A stretch of 64,000 bases of DNA from Geosiphon pyriformis (GCA_016748015.1 JAAOMT010000571.1:148673-212672); one strand, 5' to 3'. Counted from the stretch's first letter, positions 31,360 through 45,156 are shown. A program made the numbers and translations. Notes: generated by a model from the sequence alone, not told the origin.

Positions 31360-34300
31360 ATGGAGACATTTTGGTTAAAAGAAACTTTGGTGCAAATCGA
31401 CCACTTTGTGCCGCCCGAAGTTCCTTTTGTACACATAATACCTCCTCATAATACCGCCCCTTTGCCTAGCGAGCGAAAACCTGAAGCTGACCGAAAAAAT
31501 ACTACACAATCCGCCTTATACCAACTAAAACAAGTTGACGCGTATTTCATACTCTGGCGCGTTTTCGATAATGATAGATATTTAGAATTACGGCTTTGCT
31601 CCCTTCCGAGTACCGAAAGTAACCAGCTTTTGCTTGATCAAACGATAAAGGGAACAGTACAATTCTTTTTCCCAGCAAAAATTGTTCCAACTGTCTTTTT
31701 TTTTGAGAACGAAGGAATTCACGCTTTACAATGCGTCGTTCTACTAGAAAATAAAGAATTACATAGGCTTTCACTGCCTTTAAGACACTTATTCCAAACT
31801 AAAATGGTACAATTCGCGCACGAATCTCACTTAATTACCTCATTGCACCGAAAAGAACCCTTGTTGTTGCACTCGATGGACTATGATAGTTCTGTGGTTG
31901 GCTGTGACGATGGATCACTTTTATACATTTATTACGACAGGGATACAGGTATGAGATCGCCTAAACCCACTATTACTATTCAAGTTGATCAAGCCTTTGC
32001 TTTTCTGGTCTCTCATCCTTTTAGCTTTCATCGTTTATATCATCAAGAGTCCTCAACGGATCTTTAACCTTGAACGACATAATTCCATTGTACTATAGTC
32101 GTTCCTCGATTTCGAGAAGATCAACTGATGAACAAGATATTTGACCAACTATTTGAAAATTTCCAAATGGTCAAAGATATGCCTAAGAACTTATTGACCA
32201 AAATGCTCACATGGCCTGGAGCACCGAATCTGACAGAAGAAACAAGAGCTTCGAATCTTGATTCATATGGGATTGAAATATCACGACCTGTGTCATGCGC
32301 ATCTTACATAGACCACCAGTCCAATAAATTTCTTGTATGGATTTGCCAGAATCGGCAAGTTAAAGCATGGTCCCTCCACAAAAATCGTGATCACTTATCA
32401 GATCTGTCGTTTTTGAATGAAGTCGAGGAACAAAATGAAAATGCTATATTCCCTTCCAATCCACGAAGTTTGATTAGAACAATAGGACCTGTTGATGATG
32501 AAAATTTGCTCGCATTCAACTTTTTAGTATTTATGTCCATTCGAAAGAAGCATTACTTTGTTGTTTACCAAGTGACTTATCATAGTGCAGGCCATCTTAA
32601 GAATTTGCAAATTGTTAAACAACACATTGTTGATCAAGGAGAAATACTACCTCAGGAGCCATCTTTGTTCGTTGATATTATTGATCTTGTATTATTAAGG
32701 GGAAATGATCAGAGAGAGGGCTACCCGGATGGTAGACGAGAGCAGAATTTCCAATTGTGGGCTGTATTTGAGCGCCCGACTAATCTTAGAAAACCGGCAA
32801 TTTTATTCACCGATTTTTCCTTAAGCCTTATTCCGAGTTTTTCCAAAGAAGATGTAGTCGATTGTAAATTTTCAGACCAGTTGAATATCGTCTCCTGTCC
32901 CAGCCAACCTGTTAATCCTTCAGATATTGTATATGACTTTCCAAATATCACCGAAAAGGATATTGATGGCGCTTATTTAGCCTTCATCTTTTATCCTGGT
33001 CAATTTTCAAAGTCCACTATTATCCGAAGTCTTCATGCTTACAAAAGAAAATTCAACCAAAAATCTAGAGATGAGAACGGTCAGCAGCCATTCAAACTCT
33101 CTTTGACGTCCGATGTCGACCTCAAAGAATGGGCCTCTGAGTTGATCAAAAATGATTTGACTATACAATCGGGTGATACCGAAGAATATCATGAAAGTAT
33201 CTTTAGAAATTGGGAGACATTAAAGCAACTTTGTGAACGATATGAGAATAATGCAAGGGAGCCACTGAGCTTATGTACTTTACCTTCCTTAAACACTGTG
33301 AGTGTAATAAATCGTGAATCTATTTCAATAGTTCGCGGTTGTGAAGTGAGCGAAGTTCTGGAAGACAATTCAAAATATTTCAAGCTCGATCAAAGTTTTG
33401 AAATTTATTCGACAGAGGCTACGAAGGAAAAGTATCCGATTTTAGCTGAGGATGAACTTCGCAATGATATATTTAACCTTATCAAAGCCTCCCAACTTTT
33501 GGTCAATCAATTAAATGCTTCAGAGCTGGCTTTGATTGAAAATACAATTAGTGAAACCTTATCCCATGCTTCAAGTTCATCAGCTATTACTTTGAATGTG
33601 GCTATTTTTTATGAAAACTTCATGAGGAGGCATCTTTCTCCGGAAATTTTCGACCAAATTCGAACACTTGTACAATCATGCAATCACTGGCCAAGAGGAA
33701 TAAGAAAGGTATTAAAGGCGGCATACTCGTCTTCTTGGAAAAAAGACATTAAAAGTGAGATTGAGAGTGAGGACAAAATTCATATATCTTTAGAACCAAG
33801 TATATTGGCCGATGCTATCATTGCATCCACCACTTCAGAAATAATTCGAGCCCGATACGTCATAGCACGTGATTTATTCTTGCTTCTTATCATACTTGTT
33901 CATTTTGAAAAATCCGACTTTTCTAAAACCTCTCTATCAATGTGCATGGCAACACTATACCCCTTAAATATTCTTCGATGGATATCTGCTCAATCCGTTC
34001 CCTTTGGAAAGTATGTTATTCCCATGGCAATGGACTCCGACAATGATGACATAATTGGAGCTCTCTCTAAGCTTAGTCTTGACACTATTAGGCTGGCAAC
34101 AGGCTCCATGTCCTTTTTACGTTATAGTCTTTTACACAGCCTTTTGCACTATCGACATCGAATTCCTGTGGATCCGAAGTTGAACTCTCCGGATTTTCCC
34201 GTAATTGCTTCGAACCAATTTTTGAGACAAATTGGATTTTTGAACGATTCCAGCCCGGGCACAACAACCCCAGTTTCAGTCATGACAAAATCTCCATTCT

Positions 34301-36716
34301 TAGAATTCGGAATTTATCTTGAAAGTTCAGGTCAGCTTTCATTACTCTATCAATATCTTCAGCTTTTAGTCGGCAATCCTGGGGTCTCCTTTCTTATGGG
34401 ACGGCTTTATCTCAAATGCGGAGTTTATGAAAAAGCGCAGGACTGGTTTGCAAAGGCCGCTGTTGGCTTTGGTAATTTTTTTAAATTTCATTTTTCCTGC
34501 TCACGAAATTTTAATAAAGTAGTGACCAATTTCCAAATTTTAGTCGGAAACGTAACTTTGCCACCTTACACTGTTCGACCTTTGGTGCATCCGCAGCCTT
34601 GTAACTTAGTAGGCTATTGGCAATATCTCGCTCAGGAGTTTAAACTATACAATCGCCCTATGAATGTTGTACAATGTTGCCATCTCGCCCTAAGAGCATT
34701 TAATGAGGAAGAGGTAAGTATCGATTTACTTTTTAGAGGGAAGGGTGGCGTTTTGGCTTACACGAACCTCAATCTTTTCTTTGTTTCCTTTTTTGGCAGC
34801 GAAAGTCCCCTGAAGGAAAAGAATTGATGATAGATTTGTGGTTTATCATGTTCAAGAATGCATTGGCGGCTGATTTATATGATGAGGCTTTCCTGGCAAT
34901 GATGGAAAACCCAGATAAAAAACGGTTACTAAAACTCATATTGTTTATTGCCAAATGAGTAATTGCTCAATATTGTGCTTATATATTTTTCTTTATAGAC
35001 AGAAATCCTGTCTCCGTGAATTCATTGAAGTGATGTGCAGAAATGATGAAGCTCAAAAACTCTGTCAGTTTTCTTATCACAATTTGGAAGAAGAGTTTGA
35101 GCGTATTCTTGATGCGAAAGCAGACGATTCCCTTGTGATGGAGTCACCCAATTATTCCGCCATAGCTTACTCTTATTATATATTCAGCGGGAATTACGTC
35201 CAAGGTTTGACACGTCCAATTTTTTATGACACTTTTGTGCAACATTGAAACCTCAGAACAATATTGTTTGTTAAATAAATTAGCTGCCAGAAATATGTAT
35301 TATTTTGCTCAAAAGATTGAAGAAATTGAGGTTTCATCCGATGTATTCACCCAATGGGTATCGCAGCAAGCTCAAAGTTATTTGGCTGCCATCAATGCAT
35401 TGGAACTGGTCGAAGAAAAGCACGCTTGGTTCGATTTTCCGCGCAAAGGGCAATCCAATGATAACAGAGTAAGTGAAACTTTTTATAATATCACCTGAAT
35501 TTTAAGGTAACATTTTTCTTCGGAATATTTTGTTCACAGAGAAGGAAAAGGCCAAGGTATAATCCTCCCTCTGAAACAGGTAGAGAATTTGTGTTCTTTG
35601 AGCGCCAATCTTCTTCCGTCCATTTTTCACATGTTTTGCCTTTTACATAGATCAGTTACAACAAAGCAAGAAAGATATAGATATAATTGAACTTGGGGAC
35701 ATTAAAAAGGAGTATGCAATTGCTTTAGTTAAGCTAAAGCTTGGATCTCATCTCGGCTATACAGGTAATCAAAATATTTAACGTTTGAATTTAATAATCT
35801 ACAATAACTCATTGTTTCCCTTTTATCAGAATCAAAATTGGAGCTCGAGGATGCTATTGGACTATGTGCTCAAACCGGCCACTTTGAGGAGGCCTTTTCA
35901 CTTGCTTATGATTATGGATTGGATATGAGCTCCATTTTTGAAAGTTTGACCATCAAATGTGTTCGATTATCTACAGACATTTTCAGCTCTCACAATTTGT
36001 AAGCCGTTTTTAGAATAAATTCGTTTTGCCGATGTAACAAATCTATTTATCTTAATGATGAATTTCGTAAAATTATATGATTGGCCTCCTCAAATACCAG
36101 AACATTCAAATTTCTTCATTTGGGTGAACGGGCAACTGCTTTGCAAGGCTCTGATTCTGAAAGGGCTTGGAAATTGTTACAGCTATATCTAGACGAGTAT
36201 GAGACTCAAGAAAAGGACTCCGAATATCGAGCGATTGTTCTAAAAACAATTCTCGAAACAAATGATAATTACGTCATTCCTCGTTGGCTAATATCTTCTT
36301 TTGAGGTATTGTAACATATTTTTCTCTAATAAAGATAATCATTAATTGAATTAATTTTTAAATAGGAAAAGAACCAAGATATTTTTTTGAAGATTCTACT
36401 GGCAAACGGTTGCATTTCAGAAGCAGCTCAATTTGCTTTAAATCTTCTTCAGAGAGTAAGTTCGGATGTCTTTTGTAGTTGGGAACCTTTCTTTCTAATC
36501 GCTTTGAACTTCGTTTAGGAACTCGAAAAGAAGACTTCACAACCATTTTCAAGATGGTTACCGTGGACTTTGATGCAACGGTTGTTAAGTGACTTGGAAG
36601 ACACGGTTAATTTCCCATCAAAGGAACAGGAATTCCTAGAAGGACTTTTGATAACATTAAAATCCCAGATAGACTCTTATATAATGGAAGTGCAAGATTC
36701 TTTCGCTTTAGGGTAA
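31360..36716 (+). CDS. NUP120: Nucleoporin of the Nup120/Nup160 family
   Basis: The product is a scaffold subunit of the Y-shaped (Nup84/Nup107) complex of the nuclear pore. The N-terminal half is a beta-propeller-like region (GCDDGSLLYIYYDRDTG; FLVWICQNRQVKAWSLHKN; FQLWAVFERPTNLRKPAILF), the C-terminal half helical repeats (VSFLMGRLYLKCGVYEKAQD; FEEAFSLAYDYGLDMSSIFE; ERAWKLLQLYLDEYE; NYVIPRWLISSFE), ending LEKKTSQPFSRWLPWTL...DSFALG. Start is ATG at 31360. Introns I can place by phase: 34472-34543, 34714-34799, 34925-34998, 35205-35283, 35469-35539, 35580-35650, 35765-35829, 35999-36100, 36306-36365, 36456-36518. One or two more lie between 31949 and 32130; there two solutions compete (31984-32024 or 32033-32098) and the joint is unresolved. 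No stop interrupts the rest, so the gene looks intact. Confidence 0.88.
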
Positions 36717-36973
36717 AGAGATATCCTGGCTGATTCTGGGAATTTAACGATATCCTGAAATGATCACTGGTAATTGAACATTTTTAGTTCAAACATATAG
36801 ATGATAGAACCTTCCGAACATCATTTGAACAATGTTATGAAATGAACTGCTGTTTATTAGTGTTAAATCTCAAATTTTTGAGGGAAAAATTAAATTAAAC
36901 CGAAATAATTATTCATATCGACACAGCCTATATCGTTATGGATTATTATAAGGTATGCCACCTTACCTAATTA
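36717..36973. other. Tail-to-tail spacer between nucleoporin and elongase genes
   Basis: The two genes converge here with about 257 bases between their stop codons. No ORF or repeat is seen. Confidence 0.5.
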
Positions 36974-38249
36974 TCAACTCTCTTTACTGGGAGTTTTTCG
37001 ATTCACGCCTCGACCATAAGTCTTACGATAAAATTCGATAAAGAGCAATAAATAACTACTCAACATTACGCACCCAAAGATGGCTGCATTTTCATCACCG
37101 GCGCAGGGTCCAAAATTTGGCATGAAAGGCCAATAGTCAGTGGCAAAATGGGTGTATGAGCATGAATAGACAACTATTAAATCAAGTACGAATTGTGTGA
37201 TTTGCATCGTCGTGAGGTATTTTTTCCACCAAATCTTTGCACCCCCAGCTGCTCGGAAATAATAGTAATACATGACAACATGAATTAACAAATTCAGACA
37301 AACCGGTACCCACGACTGAAAAAGATTCATAAATGTTTAAAAAACTCAGAATTAAATTGATAAGAGAAAATTGTCGTTCGAATTGAACTGAGTATCACCT
37401 ACCACTGAAGTACGCCCAACCAACTGTACATAGCATAAAACCATTGTCATACTATGATGATAGACGTGTAAGAATTCTGGTGATGAAACAAAGGCGAGAG
37501 TTTTCCAAGTATGAAAATTGATCAACACGAGGTTAGCTACTCATCATATTACACACTCTTTTGTTTGTTGTTTTTGTGAGGGATGGTAAAAAACGTCGGA
37601 ATTCCGAAGAAAGGCAGGTAAGCGACGATTTCATCCAATTTGCCAAAACCCCCGTATTTTTGCAATTTAACAACACAACAGTATGCGAAACATGTATACT
37701 TAGGGTATTCATTTAATTCAAGATATCTTAATCCCACAGTGAAATGGTAAGAACCAAACCAAAAATCTACCTACCAAGTGGTTTCTTCCGTAAGACAAGG
37801 AACGCAGTATCAGCCAGTTCCCAATACTTTACGAGGTAATTCAGATAAAAAAGCAATTCTAAACGTTGCGTCCAGGCCTCATGATCACACAGCGAGTAAT
37901 AAAAACCGTGACGATAAACACTCGGAAATAGTTGTTCGAAGAAGAGGAGCAATAAAGCTAAGGAGACTCCCGTCAACAGGAGATTATGGAATTGAAATAA
38001 AAATTTGAGTTTAAGGGGGGGGAAATTGGCCATTATGAGTTTCCCACTAAATATCATTGCCAAGTAGGTGGTGCACCCAAGCAAAACACTATTCCACGTC
38101 GATACCGGAGTGACGCCTTTCTCGAACACAAAATCATTGGGATTTTTTCCAAGAACAAATTCACATCCCTGTACGAAATAGTCATTGAGGTAAATGCCGA
38201 AAGGACGTTCCGCCGATAAGGAAAAGGTAATATTCATTGCAGAGGCCAT
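36974..38249 (-). CDS. ELO-family very-long-chain fatty acid elongase
   Basis: The enzyme condenses malonyl-CoA with an acyl-CoA in the ER membrane, the first step of chain elongation. Three exons fit by phase: 37775-38249, 37403-37476 and 36974-37315, with a 298-base first intron and an 87-base second. Diagnostic features are SAERPFGIYLNDYF near the start, KYWELADTAFLVLRKKPL, the histidine box FLHVYHHSMTM (HxxHH, about 37450-37470), LLIHVVMYYYYFRAAG, and MQITQFVLDLIVVYS. Several hydrophobic segments span the membrane; the basic C-terminus is GRGVNRKTPSKES. Length is about 297 residues, normal for the family. The start MASAMN at 38249 is likely but an upstream exon is possible. Arbuscular mycorrhizal fungi take up host fatty acids and keep elongases, which would fit. 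Confidence 0.9.
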
Positions 38250-38293
38250 GTGGTGGAGGAAATGGGAAGATAGGGAGGGGGGAGAGTGAATGC

Positions 38294-38394
38294 TACCTAC
38301 TTTACGATTTTCCAGAGTTTATGATGGAATTTTTCAGGATCTTGACAATCCACCAATGAAGTTTGAACTTTCACGATGTGTTTAGAGATGGTCA
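38294..38394 (-). other. Possible upstream exon of the elongase gene
   Basis: An ATG at about 38394 opens a short frame (MTISKHIVKVQTSLVDCQDP...) that ends in a good donor, GTAGGTAG. No AG acceptor lies between it and the MASAMN start, so it cannot be joined simply. It may be a 5' UTR ORF. Confidence 0.25.
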
Positions 38395-39051
38395 TGTGGT
38401 GATTAAAAGAAAAATTCTCACTGATCAATTTGATAACACAAATACATTTTAAACTAATTAAGATCTAATTGATCTTGATAACGTTTCATTATCTATTTTA
38501 TTATAATCAAAAATACTTTTTATAATTAATAATCACATTTTTTAAAAATATTTTAATTATATTATTTTTTTTCAAATCATTAATTATACAAATTAGAATT
38601 TCAATTAATTAATTATATTATTTCATAAATAATTAAAATAATATAATTTTTTATTAACTTTTTTGATTCATTTATAATTCGTTAAATTTGTTTAATTTTA
38701 CTCATTTGTATATTTAAAAAAACATGAAATCAAAATATGGTTGGATGATTTATCAATAAATTTTATTGAAGAGCAAATTTCTTGTACCTACTGAAATACT
38801 TTCTCTGAAGTACAATAGATCACTTTGAGCGCTCATAGAAAATATTAATTCCGAATTTTCCACATTTTTTTCTGACATTATAAATCGATGATAAAGCTCT
38901 TTTGCACTCTCCGAAACAAACAAACCTTTTCTAACAGCGCGTTTATTCATTCTTCTGCATTCAAAAAAATTGGTTATACTATCGATTTGATTAAAATACA
39001 ATCTCAAATGTAATATTAAAGCAAGCTTACTCATTTTGATCCGATTCCTCT
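38395..39051. other. AT-rich spacer upstream of the elongase and downstream of eIF2B-epsilon
   Basis: The part 38460-38750 is strongly AT-rich. A frame on - at 38760-38950 (including KRAVRKGLFVSESAKELYHR) looks mildly protein-like but has no partner exon I can defend; it is probably 3' UTR of the eIF2B-epsilon gene. Confidence 0.4.
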
Positions 39052-42000
39052 TCAATCTTCTTCTTCGGCTTCTTGTAACCAAGTTATAAAAGGTGTTATC
39101 TTTTTTTAAATTGAACAAATAAATTTTCTTATCAAAAATGTTAAACGCTCAAATATTTGGTAAATTCACTATGTTTCATGTGATACCTTATCTCGTAACT
39201 TTTTGTTAAGTTCAACGTTTCCATGTCGCCCAGCCTCTTTGGAACGATCAGATTTGTACCATCGGATAATGGCATCTTCTTCGATAACATCTAAATCATA
39301 TAAAAACTTAAGAGAAGGAGCAAGTAGCTTCACGTGTGATTCATCCTTTGCACAATATTCCTTAGTTAAAAAGATAAGATTTAAAAAAAGCCATTTTCTA
39401 TTAGTAAACTTGAAATATTTTGGGAAGGCATATCGGAAGTCTCACTTGTAGAATGTATAAGGCATCAAGTTGGTCCGATGGGGATAGGATCAGTTTCCCA
39501 ATAAGTGGTGCCCATCGGTTAAGTACCTGAACGGAAAAAAAAAATCTATCGAGTTCAATAGACTAAATATTTCAAAGTTTTTAATAAAGGAATATGTATT
39601 ACCTCCTTTGTTCGAATGTTCATTTCTTTTGGATCAGAAACATTCTTTTTAATGTCAATTTGACTTAAAACACTAGGTATTACTACAGTCCTAACATCGT
39701 GGAATGTCATATTCGAAGCCATTCTTAATGTGTTGAGTTCTAATGCTGCAATATCTACTGTATGTCCCTCATTGAATGCACGTTCTAGTGTTAATACTAC
39801 TTCTTTGGAAAATGCTTCTTGATATGAAGGTTCGTCCAAATCAAAACTTTCATCGTCAGATTCCTTGCTGATAATTGATGCCGATGATTCACTATCAGAG
39901 ATTTTAACATTGGAAATATCATATGCTTCGGGCAGAAAATGGAGGAACCATAATTTTATTAATAATGTTTTATAATGTAAAATATAGAATTATAGGTTCC
40001 TACCTAAAGAGGATATTTTAACATTTCTCGGATCTTGATCGTCGTGATCACTATTCTCATCATTCCATAAACACCCTTTTCCCTGAGAACCAATGATCGA
40101 AGAGTCGTATTCTACAACTTGGGGTTCTTTTTGATAAATATTCATCAACCTAAATTAGTTTTGTTTATTTTTAAAATGAATTCATTCGCGATATTGAATC
40201 AAAGTCTTCCCTTGCTCATCATCAATATCTTCATCTTGAAGTTGAGATGTTTGAACATGAGTGCTTAGCTTGGTATATGGCTGTAACGTAATATTGGGAC
40301 CAACAACTACCTGATTAAAGAGAGACAAAAAGGAGAAATGGATTTATAAAAAATTCATGAGCGGTTCGAGAAAAGAAAATTTTGATATTATAGAAAATAC
40401 TTCGAAAAATCTTACATCAAAAGACAACAAACATCCTTTGTTGATGGTAACATTTTCTTCCAGCACAACACCATTAGCTAATATTGACTGTGAAACGGAA
40501 CAATTTGATTTAATAATTACATCATCCCATATGTATGCTCCTGTGATGGTTACATTTGACCCTTGAAATTTTAATAAAATCTTAAGAATTAATTCGACTA
40601 TTCCCATATGTAATGTATTGAGGCCAAACAAGACTATTATTCTAATGAATACCAATTTCATACCTATTCGCACTCTTCTTCCTATTACAGAATTAGTTAT
40701 TTTTGTATTTTCCGCAATTTCTGTCTCAGTACCAATCAAGACTTTTTCACCCAAGACGCAAGATCTTTGTCCAAAGTAAAAAAGCTCAAAATCTTAAAAT
40801 CTTTGTTAAAGAAATAAATAAGATAAATTTGAGTTTTTCTTATTACCTTGATAAGACCACATTTTTTTCCTTGTATATCTGACCACGCATATACTCGTAG
40901 CTATCTTTTTCTTGGAGATTACTATCAGGTACAATAGGATATGTCCATCGCGAAAGTATGTCTTTACTAGAAGAAAATATAGCTCTCGTATGAAATTTGA
41001 ATAATATAACAAAATTCACCAATCAAAATATTTTATTACCTAATCGCATCATAAGTTTGCAGACTTTTCACTCTAGCAGCATAGGCATCTTTAATAGTAT
41101 GACAATAAATCGTTTTGCCCAAAAGATCTGATGTTAAAATCCCGTAAACAAAATCTTTCCGAATATCTTGATAATCAAAATTTTCTGTGAATAGTGCAGG
41201 AACCTAAGCCAAAAGGAAAAAATTGAAATTGAAATAAGCGGTGATCAAATTAAATTTAATGAAGTAGTTACCTCCACAGAACAAATATCAATTTGACAAT
41301 CGATCAGATCATTAAAAATTTGAACATCGGTATGGCTTTTGAATATTTCTAAATCCATTACCATTCGTCGTTTTCGAGGAAATGCTTCCACTGCTTCATA
41401 ATGTACACATTCATTTGTTTCAGAATCCAATACAAAAATTGAAGATTCGCCGATTGATCTATTGAACGGAATATGTTTTTTTGAATGTATAAAAGAGGAA
41501 GGTGAAATTGATTGATGTATTTAACTTTGTAAATAATAACCTTGTACGGTGAAATGGACTTGCTTGCTTTACAACCTAAACGATGAACATTTTCCAAATT
41601 AAAGAAGGTTGAATCGATATTTTAACTTTCACCACTCTCTTACCATTGTCATAATTGCATTTTTATCATAGAGTTTTCTTGATCTTTTTTTTTTTTTTTT
41701 TTGAAAGAACAAGTTAATTACATAATGACGTTACATTTTACGAAATGCAGACAAAAAGCAGCTTTAAACCCTATTTCTTTTAATTATCATGGAAGAATTC
41801 ACATCGTCATCATAATCATCACCTATGAGCTTCCAGAATTTGTTCCAAATGAATATTTGATACCATATCACCACTGACGAGGATAAAATCAGAATCAATT
41901 AATTGTTTTGTATCTAATTCCCGCAATGCATCGCCAACGGATCGTGCTTCAGGAGTGACAATTGGTATTATTTTTATTGGCGAATAAGCCAAAGCCCATT

Positions 42001-42501
42001 TTGAAGAACTAAAAGCGATGATATCGTAGACACATATACAAGTAAAGAAAAATCACATTATATATTGGTTAAGTCTTGGGGCAAATAGGTAGAAATCAAT
42101 AAAGTGATCAGATCCACCCACTTTAGATAGGCTTTTATTTGATCTGCATGTTCTCTACAGAATAATATAACTTCTTGAACACCAGCTACCGCCAAAAACT
42201 CCAAGGTATACTCAATAAGTGGAGTATTACACAAAGGTAATAAACACTAGAGAAAAGGAACCTGTGAATTAAAGCTAGGCCAAAGTTTCTGCAAAGAAAA
42301 TAAATTCTGCTCCAATCTAACTTAATCCCTGCCCCAGAAATCATACAAACTTGCGAATTTAAAAAAAAACTATGCTATTACTCTAGGCTTTTCAAGTGTT
42401 ATAGGTCTGAATCTTTCGTTGAAACTATCCGCAAGAACTACGGCTTGTAGAGGTGTCTCAGACTCAAGATTCCTTCCGGAGCTTTTTGTGGTGGGACCCA
42501 T
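39052..42501 (-). CDS. GCD6: Translation initiation factor eIF2B subunit epsilon
   Basis: This is the catalytic guanine-nucleotide exchange subunit for eIF2, the control point of translation initiation. The N-terminal nucleotidyltransferase-like domain reads [19 protein letters not shown], then [40 protein letters not shown] and [19 protein letters not shown]; the middle has [20 protein letters not shown] and [17 protein letters not shown]. Left-handed beta-helix repeats follow ([40 protein letters not shown]), then the C-terminal W2/HEAT domain with [20 protein letters not shown] and the end [15 protein letters not shown]. Start ATG is at 42501 ([14 protein letters not shown]), stop at 39052-39054. 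At least ten short introns interrupt it; all blocks are in order without stops. Confidence 0.92.
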
Positions 42502-42834
42502 TTGAGAAATAAATTGATGAGATTTCTTGAATTTTCGTATTATATTGAGAATAAAATATCATTAATCAATAACAATATTTCAGTTATTAATTTTAATTAT
42601 ATTATAATCAAAATAATGTATATATATATATATATACATTATTTCAAGATTTTTTATTTGATATTAATACAATAAGGAAATAAATATTAATATTTAATTT
42701 TAAAAATTAAAACAATTATTTATTTTTTTGAATTGAACTTTTAATACATTTAATTAATAATTGATTTAAAATTTTTTGTAATATTATAATTTATTTATAA
42801 AAATTAATTTAATTTAAAATTTTATTTTTGCAGA
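42502..42834. other. AT-rich spacer between eIF2B-epsilon and ERG26
   Basis: Contains an AT dinucleotide run (about 42616-42642). No gene seen; it must hold the eIF2B-epsilon promoter and the ERG26 3' end. Confidence 0.5.
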
Positions 42835-44384
42835 TTATTTTATCTTCTTATTCTTTTTATCCTCCATTTCTTGAATGAAATACTACCAAAAAGAAATCAT
42901 AAATTTAAGAGAACCCAAAAACTCAAAATAATTGAATTAAATTTTAAAAATACGAACCTCACAAGTTCTCCGAATCCCTTCTTCCAATTCAACAGGTGGC
43001 TCGTATCCAAGTAATTTTTTGGCTTTCTTGATATTAAAATATCGTTGTGAACATGCATATTTCACACGATACCTTGTGAAACCTGCTTCTCGACCTGTGA
43101 AATAACAAACCCATTCTGCAAGATAAGCGAGAGCTAGACCAGTTACACGAGATAATTTTAGATAATAGGGGGGGTAATGATCGAATCTACTCCAAATGGA
43201 TCTTGGCATGTCCCAGAATGGAATAGGAGTTCCATTCGTTATAATGAAAGCCTGTACGTACAAAAGGAGGATTGGATAAATTTATAAAAAATAATTTGAT
43301 CCATACTTTTGAAGTTAAGAAAACCATTTATTTTAATTCATTACTAATAAATTCCCAGATAAATCAATTCTAGACCACTCCTACCCAAATAATTATTATC
43401 ACATACCTCCCCATCAACCATAGACGCCTTCTCAGCCAATTTATCAGCAGCCAATAAATGAGCATAGGCCACATTCTCAACATACGTGAAATCAAACAAA
43501 TTAAAATTATCACCAATTTGAAATTTCGTTTGACCATTTTCCATTACTTTTATCATCCCGGGTATTAATTGTTTGTCTCCTGGGCTGTTTATTTGTAATT
43601 TTGTTGTTTATGGTTAGGTGTTTTTGGGGAAGGTTAAGAAAGAATATATTAATATTGTCATTGGATCTTTTAATTAGAGAAAGAGAATGAAATCCTTTTC
43701 AATATGTATTAGATTTCAAAAATTAGTTTGAGAATACCCAAAAATTCCAGATGGTCTTATCGTGCATGTTAACAATCCTTTCTGTCGGTTAGCTTTTAGT
43801 ATGATCGTTTCAGCTATTGCCTAAATGAAATCATTAATCCCCGTTCATGAAATTTTAAACTTTTCTTAAAATTTGTATCAGATCAAATCAAATCAAATCA
43901 ACTACCCCAAAGAAAATCGATTTCTTCTCACCTTGGCTTCATGATAACTGTCATGAAATTTCCTTGGGAATTCAACGCTTTCATCCACATTCACCAAATC
44001 AGTTTTCCCATCATATACAACTCCAGCACTACTAGTAAACACCAACTTTCCAACTCCATGCTCTTGACACGCTTGAACTACATTTTTCGTTCCCTCGACG
44101 TTAACCTTCCAATATATAGCCGCGTCAAGGCCGTGTGGTGGTGAAGCAGTGTGAATTACTGTTGTTGCCTGAGAAGTTTGAATGGCTTTGGAGATTTCGG
44201 TATAATTTGATAAGTCACCTTTGTAATAAGTTACTGAAGAGTCATAGTAATTTCGGTACAAGTCGAAGACTGAGATTGTGATTTCTGCGCTTGATGTTGA
44301 AGAAAGACGACGAAGTAAAAGGTTTACGATCCAACGACCTAGAAAACCGTTACCGCCTATTATTAAATAATTTTCAACTACCAT
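42835..44384 (-). CDS. ERG26: Sterol-4-alpha-carboxylate 3-dehydrogenase (C-3 sterol dehydrogenase)
   Basis: The enzyme oxidises and decarboxylates the 4-alpha-carboxysterol during C-4 demethylation in ergosterol synthesis, on the ER, with Erg25 and Erg27. The N-terminus MVVENYLIIGGNGFLGRWIV has the Rossmann glycine motif; TVIHTASPPHG and VFTSSAGVVYDG follow, then the catalytic YHEAK (YxxxK). Later exons encode AIAETIILKANRQKG, TIRPSGIFGPGDKQLIPGMI, DFTYVENVAYAHLLAADKL, FIITNGTPIPFWDMPRSIW and KKAKKLLGYEPPVELEEGIR. The last exon is short (YFIQEMEDKKNKKIK, stop at 42835-42837), a lysine-rich end suggesting ER retention. Five or six exons join in phase (first exon 43932-44384). The family is 3-beta-HSD/isomerase; the GGNGFLG motif and the tail favour Erg26. 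Confidence 0.88.
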
Positions 44385-44445
44385 GTTATAAAAATAAGGC
44401 TTTTTGTTAAAAATTTTCCATCTACATTAGATTTTAAAAATGACT

Positions 44446-44474
44446 TTAATAATAATAATAACAATAACAATAAC

Positions 44475-44536
<62 letters not shown>
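44446..44536. repeat. AAT/ACA trinucleotide microsatellite
   Basis: About 30 units of AAT with a short ACA-interrupted segment, 60 bases upstream of the ERG26 start. Confidence 0.9.
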
Positions 44537-44538
<2 letters not shown>

Positions 44539-45156
44539 TCAATTTTAAGTGTAATCTATAGAAAAAGCAAATTTATTATTATTATTATTATATTATCTCA
44601 AGGAAACATTAAAATTTTTATTTTCCAATTATATTTTATTATGTGTTAAATTTGATTAATTTATATTCATTTCATGATATAAATTAAATTTTGGCAAAAG
44701 AAATTCAAATATAATTATTATAAGCAGATCAAATATTGTAAATACGCATTAACTTTATATATAACAGTATCTTTGATATCTTATCAATTTTTCTAATAAG
44801 ATTCATATTTCATTCTTTGTAATGTTAAGCAAAAACCTTTCACATTTTTCTGATGGTAATTTTACTGGAACAAGAAAAGTATTTGTAGCATTTAGAGGGA
44901 ACTTACCGTAATAATCCAAAAATGACATGAAAATGAATTATTAAAAGATAAATTATTTTATACAAAATAGCCTCGGTCAATAGAAACATCGTTTTTCTTG
45001 AGATTTTTAATACAATTTATTAAAAACTGTTAAATATTATGAAATTGTTTCTTAAACCCATAAGGATGTAATCTTAATGGAAATTTTTAACCAAATCATC
45101 ATCTCAGCAACGCTTTCCCCATATCACTTTCCTCAATCTTCTCTTATTTTTTTTCA
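44537..45156. other. AT-rich spacer without a gene
   Basis: No ORF or repeat with support. It separates the ERG26 start from the 3' end of the next gene on the same strand. Confidence 0.5.

Noticed and set aside
38753-39118. Separate small gene downstream of eIF2B-epsilon
   Set aside because: Its first third is the eIF2B-epsilon last exon read in another frame; the remainder (SESAKELYHR region) has no defensible exon partner.
44440-44649. ORF encoding poly-isoleucine
   Set aside because: It is the translation of the AAT microsatellite.
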